This document shows, one piece after another, positions 38,301-47,728 of a stretch of 64,000 nt of DNA. This DNA comes from Gordionus sp. m RMFG-2023 (lineage: Eukaryota > Nematomorpha > Gordioida > Chordodea > Parachordodidae), in the NCBI RefSeq assembly GCF_954871325.1, contig NC_088778.1, positions 29,373,120 to 29,437,119 on the forward strand, read 5' to 3'. Positions within the stretch are counted from its first letter, which is position 1, and every line of letters starts with the position of its first letter. Below the pieces are notes generated by a model, which ran no database searches, was not told where the DNA came from, and saw nothing but the letters and a program-made list of their open reading frames with translations. The position numbers and the translations under genes are program-made.

Positions 38301-41300
38301 AGCCGTTGGTTCAGGCCGGCTCAAGAAATATTTAAAACAAAAATTTAAAATTATTGTTACTTTGGGAAGTTGATTTGTATACACTTGGGCATAAATTACA
38401 TTTTTTGCGTGTCTTATTAGGAGTCATCGTAAATGAATTCCTAATGTCTATTGCTATGGATGATGACGATGAGGCTTCTTCAGAAAAAGAATCTACCAAT
38501 TCTTGTCCTATAGTTGATTGAGACAAAAATGAGGATTCATAGATTGGTCATCATTATCTGACCAATGAAAATGATTCTCAGAAAACATATTAAATATAAA
38601 AATTTTAAATTTATTTTATAAAATAAAAATGAAAATGAAAAAAATCTATTTAGAATTAGAATACAATAATGTATATTCTTTATTTTTTAGTTAAAAATAG
38701 ATTTACTTTTTGATATTTTTTTAAAAATCACTAAAAAATAAAATGTTAAGCTATAAAAAATTATTTTCCCAGATGGAATTCAAAAAATAATAATATATTT
38801 ATAATATTTATACTATAAATAACTTTATTTTACATCCGTTTTTTTTATTTATAAATATTTATCCTTATTAAAAAATAAAAACTATATTTTCATTCCCCCT
38901 CCTATCTGTTTTTTCCAAAAAATTATTATGGAAATAAATCATTTGATAATAAGTTATTTTAGTTTTATATTTTCGCTTGTTTCACAAGTATAACTAAACA
39001 ATATAAAAAAATTAAAAAACGTAAAATAGTTTTCACCATTTTTAAAAAATTATACCGGTTCATTAAAATAACACTGTTTTTATGAAAACACCGCTAAACG
39101 CTTCTACTCAATTTGTAAGCTATTTTACTCATTATTTTCAAATAAAATGAAATTAAAATACACGTGAAACCGGGGCAAAATGAGTTAAGTGTTTATTTAT
39201 TTACTCTTACTTATCTTAATTATTTTTTTTTGGATAAGGGGGCAGTCCTATCTTTCAGCATAGGAGTTCTATATAGGCATAAATATCATATGAGATAATT
39301 CAAAATTGAGTGCAAAATCGTCACAATCCTATTTTTTTTAAAAAATATTATTCAATTAATATAATTATAAAAAATGTTTCGAAATAAATTAGTCATTATT
39401 AGCAATTATCGCTATAATATCTTCACGATAGTTGTTTCGCGATATTGTATTCGCTTTAAAGGTTTCGCTATAAAAAATTTGCTATATTTGTTTCGCTATA
39501 TTGTATTCGCGGAATAGTATTTGCTATTATGGATTCGCGATAAAAGCTTCCTCAAAAAGTGTTTCGCGATAAAAGTTTTGCTGAAATATATTTACTGGCT
39601 ATAACATATTATTTAAGAATTATATTATAAATATGAAATACTTGCAAAAGACCAATCTTATATATTTCTTCAATTTTTAGGCATATAAAAATTAATTATA
39701 CACTAATTTAATTAGTATTATTAACATATATACATTTTGACCAATTTTGAGAGAAATCGGTCCAATAGATAAAAAGTTAAAGGGTGGTGGCCATGGCGCA
39801 TTTCCCCTAATGGTAGAACAAAATTTTGACATGATTTGTGTTCTCCTATGTATGCAGAGCCTAAATAATGATTTCACAAATTTACACAAAATTGATATAT
39901 ATAATATAGATTTACTTTTTATAAAATAATAATATTCTTTAAATAAAATTCTTTATTATTTTTTTTAAAAATAATGGGTTTTTGTGCCGGGTCTGTGCTC
40001 GGGGTTCGTGCTCAGAGCTGGTTTAGTCGATATTTTCGACCCAAACCCCGGGTCTGGGCTCTACACAACCAATTAACAACACTAGTTCATTGTTCTAAAA
40101 TGGACATAATTTGAATATATTTTTTTATTATTTAAACAAACATTCTTTTACCAGGCGAGGTTATTAGGCATGGAGAAGTTCGTAGCATTTTGAACGAAGG
40201 TATGCCCATCTACAAACATCCACTCGACAAAGGAAAACTATACGTCACCTTTCAGGTTTGGTCATTTTTTTAAAAACCTATCAAATATCCGTTTATACTT
40301 TAATGGGAAAGTAACATTTAACATTTTATTTAGGTTAAATTTCCTCCATCAGGATACTTTACCCCTGACAAAATAGCCGCCATTTCTTATTTGCTCCCCG
40401 ACGGAAAACCAAATGATTCGATGGATCAGGATTCAGATAGTAATGGGTAAGTTATAATAATAAAATTAATTTTGAAATTAACACTTGAGAACATCCCTTG
40501 GGTTCCATTCAGTTTTAATGAGATGTTATTACCGAAAAATCCTGTATGTAATGATGGTCTGAATTTTTTTAGTAGCGTAATTTTGGTTAGACAGCATTAC
40601 ATATATTCAAAATTTAGTCGACTTTTATGAGTGATTATCAATTTTGATCTAAAAGTTGGGCGCATATTCATCGCACAAGTGATAGAATTGTTTTATTTAA
40701 TTTTTTATATATGAGATTGCGCCTAATACTTTTTACAATCAGCTGATTCTTCTAAACTGAATGCTTTTTGAGATATCAAAGATTTTTTAATCAAATCCGA
40801 TCCTTAAAATTTGGGTCCCTATTCAAGAATACTCTCGTTATTGTATGTTCTCAAGGGTTAAATTAATCTGGTTTTTTTTAATTTAATAGATTTCGTCTAC
40901 CATGTTTTGTTAGTTGATTATTCTAAACTCTTATTACACCATTTTAATATATTAATATATAGTCAATGCTAGATCGTTAATATTTTTATTAATTTTTTGT
41001 CCAGACCCGAAATTTTTTTTGGTAAAAGATGTGGCCGGATCCATAAAAATTAATGGTCCGGTTCTTGTCCCATTTACCTATAGTTATATTTTTCACATTA
41101 AACAGCGTAGAGGAAATGGTCTTAGCAGAGGTACCAGATTTGCGCGACACCCGCTCTGCCAATTCGAGTAACGCTAGAGGGCGGAAACCTGGGACAGGAG
41201 CTAGTACGGGGAACTTTTTGTTTGACGAGATCCTAGGCGGTTCAAGAGCACAAGGCCGCTTTCCAAGAGGGGCAGAGGATTACCAACAGGATGACGACGA

Positions 41301-41352
41301 TGAAGGGGAAGGTGGACCAGGCTTCCAAAAGGTGCAATGCCAGTCACATTGA
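26354..41352 (+). CDS. DNAJA-type (type I) Hsp40 co-chaperone, eight exons
   Basis: Exons 26354-26485, 26571-26862, 27000-27230, 27331-27446, 34694-34820, 40155-40255, 40334-40446 and 41106-41352 join with matching phase at all seven GT-AG introns into 1,359 nt (452 residues plus TGA), normal for the family. The J domain carries HPD at residues 34-36. A G-rich linker contains [11 protein letters not shown]. The zinc region has CPKCEGRG (from Cys137), [16 protein letters not shown] and CKHCDGKK. The substrate-binding C-terminal domains include [10 protein letters not shown] and [10 protein letters not shown], and the protein ends CQSH, a CaaX-like farnesylation box. It stimulates Hsp70 ATPase and delivers substrates in the cytosol or at membranes. 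The protein looks animal (DNAJA1/2) rather than fungal. The start chosen is the ATG giving MVKETGYYD, the usual family N-terminus. Introns 4 (7,247 nt) and 5 (5,334 nt) are mostly transposon; the others are 78-659 nt. Confidence 0.92.
27933..29788 (-). mobile_element. hAT transposon, 1.86 kb, with perfect TIR and target duplication
   Basis: The termini CAGGGTTGGG (27933) and CCCAACCCTG (ending 29788) are perfect 10-bp inverted repeats. Both sides carry CTAATTAG (27925-27932 and 29789-29796), a perfect 8-bp duplication. Subterminal ATACAAGATACTTT-like motifs recur at both ends (27,960-28,075 and 29,650-29,765). The transposase is on the minus strand. The element is wholly inside DNAJA intron 4. 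Confidence 0.92.
28260..29519 (-). pseudogene. hAT transposase, frameshifted
   Basis: Minus-strand blocks in order. An N-terminal acidic/Ser-rich piece is at 29,334-29,519. A core stretch at 28,908-29,303 reads [15 protein letters not shown] and then [10 protein letters not shown], the conserved region of hAT transposases around the third acidic residue. A helical part spans 28,583-28,876. The C-terminal dimerisation region [13 protein letters not shown] and [16 protein letters not shown] is at about 28,265-28,350. At least three frameshifts or stops separate them. The order and spacing are those of a once complete gene for this 1.86-kb element, but internal parts, including the zinc finger, are missing or unreadable. 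Confidence 0.75.
29960..32430. mobile_element. TIR element with arms of about 600 bp and an internal TE-protein relic
   Basis: The left arm 29,967-30,560 is repeated inverted in the right arm about 31,840-32,425. Landmarks in both are CGATAACTTTTCGGCCC at the tips, CTCCTAGTACTCATAGTTCCTGAGATATCAATGG, TAATAGAGTTACAAAATGACAT, AAAGCGAAACACCTGGAATTTTT, and AGATGGCGCTCCTTTATAAAATAACGCG. A further partial inverted or direct copy of the arm interior (31,520-31,740) shows rearrangement. A target duplication could not be settled. The right end abuts a Helitron fragment, into which it probably inserted. Confidence 0.8.
30765..31480 (-). pseudogene. TE-associated protein relic with [12 protein letters not shown] and WHFF-GGTVKRL motifs
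   Basis: Reading the minus strand from about 31,480, one frame gives [20 protein letters not shown]. After a frameshift near 31,395 another gives [34 protein letters not shown], and a C-terminal piece with [21 protein letters not shown] and [12 protein letters not shown] recognise this motif order (FSDG..QYKN, WHFF.T.GK, GG..KR, WW.G.V, P.GP) from an abundant but poorly named family of proteins in invertebrate genomes that is associated with mobile DNA. I do not know its superfamily with confidence. An RNase-H-like nuclease is plausible, with the Asp of FSDG as an acidic residue, but that is inference. Confidence 0.6.
32425..32865 (-). pseudogene. Helitron Rep N-terminal fragment, antisense
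   Basis: Minus-strand matches to the Helitron at 18,480-18,935. Corresponding phrases are [10 protein letters not shown] (MGAQISNSLN in the long copy), [20 protein letters not shown] (ETTQAVNGRLHMKENSGCNE) and an upstream [16 protein letters not shown] segment. About 440 bp survive; the rest of Rep and the helicase are absent. It is cut on one side by the TIR element and on the other by a hAT. Confidence 0.85.
32880..34320 (-). mobile_element. Decayed hAT with antisense transposase fragments
   Basis: The minus strand shows a BED-type finger remnant ([11 protein letters not shown], about 33,890-33,930), helical core pieces (33,463-33,645) and a C-terminal dimerisation block [18 protein letters not shown], then [14 protein letters not shown] (about 33,175-33,290). 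Both ends carry AGTAACRCATTA / GCTATTGCTACCAA motifs in opposite orientation (32,880-33,000 and 34,210-34,310), consistent with subterminal inverted repeats. Exact tips and target duplication are unresolved. Confidence 0.65.
35610..36190 (+). repeat. Tandem subterminal repeats of about 120 bp
   Basis: Three to four units with landmarks GGGCGGGTCTAGGAGG, GAATATTTTTAACAATG, AAAATATTGATAT and GGCGTCAAATAAAAGG at about 35,616, 35,739, 35,859 and 36,095. They lie just inside the left arm of the hAT. Confidence 0.75.
37353..38526 (-). pseudogene. hAT transposase relic with intact dimerisation region
   Basis: The minus-strand N-terminal piece (38,332-38,526) has a BED-type finger start, [15 protein letters not shown] core piece at about 37,900-38,030 reads [17 protein letters not shown]. 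The 148-residue open frame 37,353-37,799 carries [20 protein letters not shown], then [18 protein letters not shown] and [16 protein letters not shown], the classic hAT C-terminal dimerisation domain. The large central catalytic region is missing. A 112-bp piece of the dimerisation region is also present inverted at 38,033-38,144, interrupting the gene. Confidence 0.8.
39405..39600. repeat. Degenerate TTCGCGATA repeat field
   Basis: About ten loose copies of TTTCGCGATA / TTCGCTATA / TATTCGC separated by 8-20 nt, locally rich in CpG-containing TCGCGA palindromes, unlike the surrounding AT-rich DNA. Confidence 0.65.
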
Positions 41353-42836
41353 TATATGGAAGCAACATTATTTATATGTTTACATTATATTTCGTTTATT
41401 CATTCTTCGAACAAGTCTTATCAAAAAGTTATGCGTGTTTACATATTTTTATAATTTGAAAATTACGAGCTACCCATTTTTTAAAAAAATTATTATCTTT
41501 TGTTTTATTTGTAATGGTATTCATTTTTTAAAAGATTTCTTATTGAAGGAAAAACTTTAAATCCTCGTTTATTTGTTGCAAAGGTAATGTATCAGGGTTT
41601 TGTTTAAAGTTGCTAAACTAGATCAAATTTCCTTTAACTTATTAATGAGGGTATCAATTATTCCGATTTCAAACCTATCTTAAACACAATTCTATCGATT
41701 AACGTGGAAATATAATTTTTTCGCCCCCTTTTTTACCTTCTTTAATGTTACATTACATTTTTGAGACATTTATTACTCGTTAATTTTAATTCTTATAAAA
41801 TACTTTTTTTTTCGAATGGGCCAATATTAAAATTCAATAGATTATTTGTATCCCATTTTTTTAAATTATAGCACAACATTTATTATCCACTATTGCTAAC
41901 TATTTGAAATGACGTGTATTCGAAAAATGCTTGAAAAAACATTCTATAATATAGATAATATTTATATTTTTTTTTCGCGATTTATCACCCTTTATTGTAA
42001 ATATGTTTTATACAGATTTAATTGTGTTTTCCTTATTATATAATACTTATAAAATGTTGTACTCGAAATAAAAAAAATTTTTTAGTCAATAATCAGCAGA
42101 AATTTCAAAATTAACCAATTTCGCCAAAAATTTTAGATATCCTAAGAATTTAACTGAGATAGCTTAACTTAGAATCAAATCCTATAGGATGAGATTCCAT
42201 GTAAAATCGACCGACATTTTTTAAGAACTTTGTTTTTAAAATTTTTCAAAAATTTAAAGATTAACTTAAATTGATCTGGAATTATGGGCTCACAAAGTCT
42301 TATGCAGATGCGATTTCAGTTTTAATAATCTATATTAAGCGAAATTAATATTATTTTATGGCCCTATTAAAAGTGACTAGGAAAATATAAAAATAATTTT
42401 AAATTTTTTAGAGTGTTTATATATTTTTCTAGTAAAAACGTATATTTTGTGTTGTGGCCCCACTTTTGGAACGATTAAACTGTCCATATTTGTTTTATAA
42501 CTAATAAAAAATTTAAATATTGTTACGTTTTTCTAACCTTTGAATTAAAAAAAACTCATATTAGAAAGTGCTATCGGTGAGAAGCTATTTTTTGAAAAAT
42601 TTATTATATTTTATTTTAGGTTCCTTTTTTAGAATGATATCTTGTAAGTGACAGCTCTACAAAATAATTGATCATTTTGAAATATTATTTTATTTGTTGA
42701 AATATTTTTAAATTATATTTTGAGCTGTTTTTTTTTGAAATTATATCTACTAAAGTGACCGATTAAAATGTGTTAAAATTAGATAGAGCCCGAGATTATC
42801 TTCTGTATTTTTATTCATTAATGTAACAATAGCACG
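41353..42836. other. Region downstream of DNAJA, no gene seen
   Basis: It presumably holds the DNAJA 3' UTR and intergenic DNA. I see no canonical AATAAA within the first 600 nt after the stop and no repeat or coding block. Confidence 0.45.
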
Positions 42837-43104
42837 TGAGTAAAAATATATTTTATTATTTATTCTTTTCTATCTTCGTACACACTATATATATATTATC
42901 TAAAAATATAAATTAGAATACATATAATCAAAACGAAAAACAAAAAGTAATAATAGGTAAGGTTACAAAAATTAGATTAAAAATATAACTTTTTAAACAA
43001 AAAGTAATAATAGGTAAGGTTACAAATTAGATTAGGTAAGGTTACAAATTAGATTAAAAATATAACTTTTAAAATTAGATTATATAAATTTTGAATATAT
43101 AAAA
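42837..43104 (-). repeat. 3' LTR of the Ty3-type element
   Basis: It shares with 47,476-47,728 the blocks TTATTATTTATTCTTTTCTA, CTTCGTACACA, GTAATAATAGGTAAGGTTAC and AGATTATATAAATTTTGAAT. It contains an extra internal tandem copy of the TAGGTAAGGTTACA motif, so the two LTRs have diverged. It starts TG on the + strand; the end is AAAA where the other LTR has AACA. Confidence 0.8.
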
Positions 43105-43511
43105 TTCTCCTTCTTCTAAAAAGCCTTCACACTTTAATTATGTTATCGTAGTTAGTTTGTTCATCAAGTTGTTTCACAAGTCATCATATCGTTGGCTTGT
43201 CCCAATCGTTGGTTTGTTTAAATCGCAAGCTTGATATCCTTATCGTAGGTTGTCCTTATAAATCGTGACTTTGTCATATAGCTTGCTTGTCATACTCAGT
43301 TGTTATTATTATCATTTTTCAAAATTGTTATTATCATCAGTGTTACGAATAATGAGATAATAATTCATCAAATTGGATATAAGAATAAATGAAGAATGAT
43401 AAATCAATAAGATTGTTATATAATATTTTCAGCGTTTTAATTTTTTTTTGTTTTAGTGTAAGCGTTTTAATATTTAATTTACTTAATGCAATTTAATATT
43501 TATTTTATATT

Positions 43512-44150
43512 TTAAGTTATGTAGTCTTTTAAATAAACAGGTTTTTGTTTAATTCGCACAGGTTTAGAAATAGGTGTCATATCGTTATTATCATTAATTT
43601 TTATATTTTTGTCCACACTTCCCTCCTTAAAAGAATCCTTAGAGTTATAGTTAATAATTGTATTAAAACAGTTTCTAATTCTTATTTGATCTAAATGTCT
43701 CCTCAAAATACCTTTCTCAGTCTTAATTTGGAACATCATATCACTTTCTTTATGTGTGATTATACCTTTGCACCATTTATCATCACCTTGTACTTTGTAC
43801 CAAACTAAATCTCCTACTGTTAAAGGTTCTATTTCGTGGTAAAGTAACGTTTATTTTATTCTCCTTCTCCTCCAACGGTTTTAATAAGTCCCATTTAATT
43901 CTAATATCTCGATTAAACATTCTCTGAGATGGTGTAACTCCTGTAGTATCATTACGCGTATTTCTGTAATTAAATAAAAATTTGCTAAGTGCAATATCTG
44001 GGTCAATTTTAATATTCCTATTCATATGTGTTTTGATTGAACGTTCTCACCATGCGTTCTACCTGGCCATTGGATTGCTGGTGATAAGCAGATGTAAGCA
44101 CATGTTTAATACCGAAATTGTTGCAAAATTTTTCAAAATCGTTACTCTTA
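43512..44150 (-). pseudogene. Integrase C-terminal half of the Ty3-type element
   Basis: Minus-strand pieces in order are NNFGIKHVLTSAYHQQSNGQ then VERMVRTFNQ (44,030-44,150), which holds the third catalytic acidic residue (Glu) of the integrase core. Next come LFNYRNTRNDTTGVTPSQRMF (about 43,920-43,980) and a chromo/GPY-like tail to 43,512. The HHCC zinc region and the first two catalytic Asp residues are gone: the sequence joins the end of RNase H directly to KFKSNDFEKFC. At least two frame breaks occur. Confidence 0.8.
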
Positions 44151-46037
44151 AATTTCCATATCTTTTAAAGTTTCATCACGAATTTGATTAAAATTAAAAG
44201 GTAAATCCCCATATTCATTTATTATAGTGATATTTTCAATAGTTTCATCATGACATTCTTGTGGTAATCTCGATAGACAATCAGGAACAACATTATATTT
44301 ACCGGCTTTATACTTTATATTAAAATCATATCCTCCTAATGTAATATTCCACTTCTGGAGTCCTAAGGACATGGTGCTATTATCCTTAAGACCCTTGGTA
44401 AAGATGTGAACTAGAGGTTTATGGTCAGTAATAATTGTAAATTTTGTGCCATTAAGTATTCCTGGAACCTCCTTATAGCGAACATAATAGCGAGAGTCAC
44501 GCTCAATATTGGTATAGTTCATTTCGGATTTTAATAAAGTTCTTGAAGCGAAATTTATAGGTTTTTCTTTACCATCTTTTTCAGTATGAAATAGTACAGC
44601 TCCTAAATCACATTTCGATACTTCAGTGGCTATCCCTATAGGTAATTCATGGTTAAAATATGTCAAAGCAGGTGGAAGACAAATCAATTTCCTAAGATTA
44701 TTAAAACTTTTAGAGTGTTCTAGGTTCCAATCCCATTTTTCTTTGTTGACAATCTTATATAGAGGATCGGCAATCTCTGCAAAATTGTTCAAAAATTTTC
44801 TATAGTGGCCAGCCATACCCAGAAATGATGATAATTCAGCAGTTGATTTTAGTTCTGGCATTGCTTCAAATTTGTTGTGATTAGCATGAATCCCCTTGGC
44901 GTCAATATCATGACCCAGGAACCTCACTTTGTTTTTAAAGAACACACTTTTATTGAAGTTAGGTATTAGCCCAAACGATGATATTCTATCAAACACTTTT
45001 TTTATGTTGTTAAGGTGGGCTTCATCGTTTTTTCCAGTTATAAGTAATTCATCAATATAAAATATGACGTCAATGTCACCGAAGATTTGATCCATGATCT
45101 GTTGAAAAATTGCAGATGAGGTCTTAAGCTCAAAAGGAAGTCTAGTAAATTGGTAATATCCCTTGTGCGTAGATATGGTTAAATTATTTCTGCAACTTTT
45201 ATCAATTGGGATCTGTAAGAAAGCATTTTTAAAGTCAATCTTCGTGAATTTCTTTCCTTCTGAAAGATAAGCTATTAAATCATTGATTCGTGGTAGAGGG
45301 TATCTGACTTCTAGAGCTGGGTTTACAGTGTCCTAAAAATCAGCACAAAGCCTAATGCTCCCATCATCTTTGTAGACATCGGTAACAGGGCTTGCCCATC
45401 GGACATCATTCACTGGCTCAATTATTTTATGTATCCATTTTTTAAGTTCATTGCTAACAAGATCAATTTTTGAATAAGGAATACGTCTAGGCGGTATAAT
45501 TTTAGGTTGGGCATCTCTTCTTAAATGTAACTTGACACTTGCTTTGTTGATTGGCTCATTAGTCAATTTGGATTCACACTCTTTAATCAATTTTTTTATT
45601 TCATCTTCGTAATTAGTGTCAACATTTGCTATAAATTTATTTAAAATATTTTTGAAAGCGTTGATCCATGTACGTCCCAACAAGGCATTTTTACTTGATT
45701 CGACGACTACCGCTTGTAAATATTTTAAGATACCTTCATAAGTCACTTTAACTTGAGTGATGCCGATGATCTTGATTAAATTTCCGTCATAAGCGGTAAG
45801 TTGTAACTCGGATTTCTTAACATCTCTAATACCAAGTTTTTTAGCCAGACCATGAGGTATAATAGTATATTTTGAGCCTGTATCGACTTGCATACATGTA
45901 ACAATATCATTCAATTTTAAAGTAGTCATAAATGCATTATCTCTGTCATTGAGCATGCCACCAGATAAGTTGTTAACATTGAAATCGTTATCATCTTTGT
46001 TCTTTGTATAGTTAACTTTCTTCAATAATTTCTTCAA
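44148..46037 (-). pseudogene. Protease - reverse transcriptase - RNase H of the Ty3-type element
   Basis: One frame apart from a TAG at about 45,333. Protease has the active-site motif VDTGSKYTII. RT begins with IIPPRRIPYS, continues through VRWASPVTDV and RLCADF (the stop follows), then RYPLPRINDL, FTKIDFKNAF and the catalytic region IFYIDELL, where YIDD is usual, so the second Asp reads Glu. FLGHDI, SSFLGMAGHYRKF and the RNase H stretch KPINFASRTL, ITDHKPLVHI and PDCLSRLP follow. RT copies the RNA genome and RNase H removes the RNA strand. The stop and the altered active site make this copy inactive. Confidence 0.88.
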
Positions 46038-46903
46038 TATTCATATTATAATCATTGTTGTATTGTATTTGCTTTCTATTATTGTTTTCGCTACCTCTAT
46101 AATTATTTGAGTTGTTGTTATATTGTATTTGCTTTCTCTGATTATTGTCACTACCTATAATTATTTGATTTGTTGTAATAAGATTGGTAATTGTTACGAT
46201 TTCCGTCACCGTATTGGATCTGTTTTTTTTGATTATTATCATGCCATGTGTTATTTCTACCATAATTAGATAGATTATTATTGTTGTAGCGATAGTTATT
46301 GTAGTTATAGTTGTTACAATTATCGTGGTATCTCAAATTATTATTATTATAATTCCTATCATTGTAACTAAAATTATTATTGTAATTCCTATCTCTATTT
46401 CTATTATCATAATTATTTCTAAAATTATTATCAGGTCTATAATAATTATTAATATCATTTCTATTTCTATTGTTAAAGTTTTTATCTTTATCAGACTTTT
46501 TATCGTTATTCATATAACTTATATTATCAACATCTGATTTATCATTGATACTATCTAATTTAATTCCTAGCTCTACCATATCATTTAAAGTTAAATTAAT
46601 ATTTTTACAAAATTTATATTTTATTTTGTCATTTAAGGTAGATGTACGTAATTTTTCTTTTAATCTACTGTCGTCCGAAAAATTACATTTTTTATGCAGT
46701 TTCGATACTCTTATGTACCATTGCATGAAATTCTCACTCGAGTTCTGCTGTAATAAGTTAAATTTATTTATTAAAATGTTTTTATCTTGCACAGGTAAAA
46801 GGTAAGTTAACTTTTTAGTCACAATATTAAGATCTAATATGTCGGTATCGGAACAAATTGATTTAATGTTGTCAAAGACCACGTCTGATAAATTATTAAG
46901 CAA
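46012..46903 (-). pseudogene. Gag-like region with Asn/Tyr/Arg-rich tail
   Basis: A 250-residue open frame (46,151-46,903) has a helical N-terminal part ending NSSENFMQWYIRVSKLHKKC, resembling retrotransposon capsid helices, and then a long tail of N, Y, R and D with repeats. The overlapping frame 46,012-46,263 continues the low-complexity tail as tandem GSENNNRKQIQYNN units. No CCHC zinc knuckle is readable; the basic tail may serve RNA binding. A frame change separates it from the protease. Confidence 0.65.
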
Positions 46904-46973
46904 AGTATTTATTTTAATAGAGTCCGATAATGTGCTGGTCGAAAAATAACTTAATATTCTGTCTTAATAAATC

Positions 46974-47306
46974 TCAGTAAGTGGTCCAACCAATTTTGGA
47001 ATTTTGTATATTAATTCTGGTTTTATATCCATGTATTAATAAACCGTATATATTAGAAATTATAACATACCATATTTTAACAAAAATACAATGTAATTGG
47101 AGAAACTCCGACTCCTTGTATACGTAATATTTCCCATTCAATAATTCAAAACAATTAATCATTTCCTTTAGGTTCACAAATTCAAATAAAACGTCGTCAC
47201 TACCCAGTATTCTAGAGTAGTGCACATCACAATTGTAAGTCAATTCAAATAGTATATCGTAAACAGAAATTTTCCAAGGAATATTAATGAGTTTGAAAGC
47301 AAACAT
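46974..47306 (-). CDS. Small leader open frame of the Ty3-type element, function unknown
   Basis: A 110-residue open frame between the 5' LTR and gag. It reads MFAFKLINIPWKISVYDILF and later VLFEFVNLKEMINCFELLNG, a beta-alpha-beta pattern reminiscent of an RRM fold. That could make it the N-terminal part of gag or a separate nucleic-acid-binding leader. There is no clear homology by eye. Confidence 0.4.
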   Translation of the reverse strand: MFAFKLINIPWKISVYDILFELTYNCDVHYSRILGSDDVLFEFVNLKEMINCFELLNGKYYVYKESEFLQLHCIFVKIWYVIISNIYGLLIHGYKTRINIQNSKIGWTTY

Positions 47307-47436
47307 AATGGAAATAATTTTAAAATGATTTTACCTTTTTTTCTCCTTCTTTATATAGAATTTATTTGTATCGTATTATAATATTTTTATTATTCATATT
47401 TACGAAAAAAAAATTTCATGGTGGCGAGTTTTTTTT

Positions 47437-47454
47437 GCCAAACGGGGAGCACCA
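47437..47454 (-). other. Possible tRNA primer-binding site
   Basis: Read on the minus strand, TGGTGCTCCCCGTTTGGC begins with TGG as primer-binding sites do and would pair with a tRNA 3' end ending CCA. It lies 21 nt inside the 5' LTR edge as I drew it, which is farther than usual. Confidence 0.35.
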
Positions 47455-47475
47455 TGAAGAGAATAAGGAGTATGG

Positions 47476-47728
47476 TGAGAGTAAGTAAAAATATATTTTA
47501 TTATTTATTCTTTTCTATCTTCGTACACACACTATATATATTATCTAAAAATATAAATTAGAATACATATAAATCAAAACGAAAAACAAAAAGTAATAAT
47601 AGGTAAGGTTACAAAAATTAGATTAAAAATATAACTTTTTAAACGAAAAACAAAAAGTAAGGTTACAAAAATTAGATTAAAAAATATAACTTTTTAAATT
47701 AGATTATATAAATTTTGAATATATAACA
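47476..47728 (-). repeat. 5' LTR of the Ty3-type element
   Basis: A 253-bp direct repeat of 42,837-43,104, TG...CA on both strands (TGAGAGTAAG to ATATAACA). Confidence 0.8.

Larger units (their letters stand above)
35392..40084 (-). mobile_element. hAT transposon, 4.7 kb, perfect 8-bp target duplication
   Basis: The left end TAGTGTTGTTAATTTGCTTGG and the right end AACCAATTAACAACACTA are inverted. Both sides carry GTTCATTG (35384-35391 and 40085-40092). The subterminal arms share GCTCTGAGCACGAACCC and CCCGGCACAAAAAC in opposite orientation over roughly 110 bp. Inside are tandem subterminal repeats (35,610-36,190), an antisense transposase relic (37,353-38,526) and a TTCGCGATA repeat field (39,405-39,600). 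It sits in DNAJA intron 5, ending 70 nt before the acceptor. Confidence 0.9.
34821..40154 (+). other. DNAJA intron 5 (5.3 kb), mostly one hAT element
   Basis: Donor GTAATT at 34821 and acceptor TTTACCAG ending 40154 split a Gly codon (phase 1). A MITE relic lies at about 34,880-35,095, and the hAT 35,392-40,084 makes up almost all the rest. Subtracting the hAT and one 8-bp duplication leaves about 630 nt. Confidence 0.88.
42837..47728 (-). mobile_element. Ty3-type LTR retrotransposon, defective
   Basis: Two direct repeats (42,837-43,104 and 47,476-47,728) bracket gag-, protease-, reverse-transcriptase-, RNase-H- and partial integrase-coding sequence, all on the minus strand. Domain order (protease, RT, RNase H, integrase) is that of the Ty3 group. 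It is inactive: a stop lies inside RT, the integrase is internally deleted and gag is in another frame. No convincing 5-bp target duplication is visible. It lies just downstream of the DNAJA gene. Confidence 0.85.

Noticed and set aside
39692-39929. Overlapping open frames on both strands
   Set aside because: Short, mutually antisense and inside a hAT with no family motif.
41291-41560. Open frame overlapping the last DNAJA exon
   Set aside because: It runs in another frame through the DNAJA stop into AT-rich DNA; the DNAJA frame is supported by the family C-terminus.
46325-46805. Two open frames on the + strand opposite gag
   Set aside because: They are antisense to the gag region and owe their length to the low-complexity repeats (runs of Ile from ATT/ATA codons); no protein features.
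42837-47728. A 5-bp target duplication for the Ty3-type element
   Set aside because: The bases next to the two LTRs (GCACG and TTTTC) do not match, so either the edges are misplaced or the flanks have changed.
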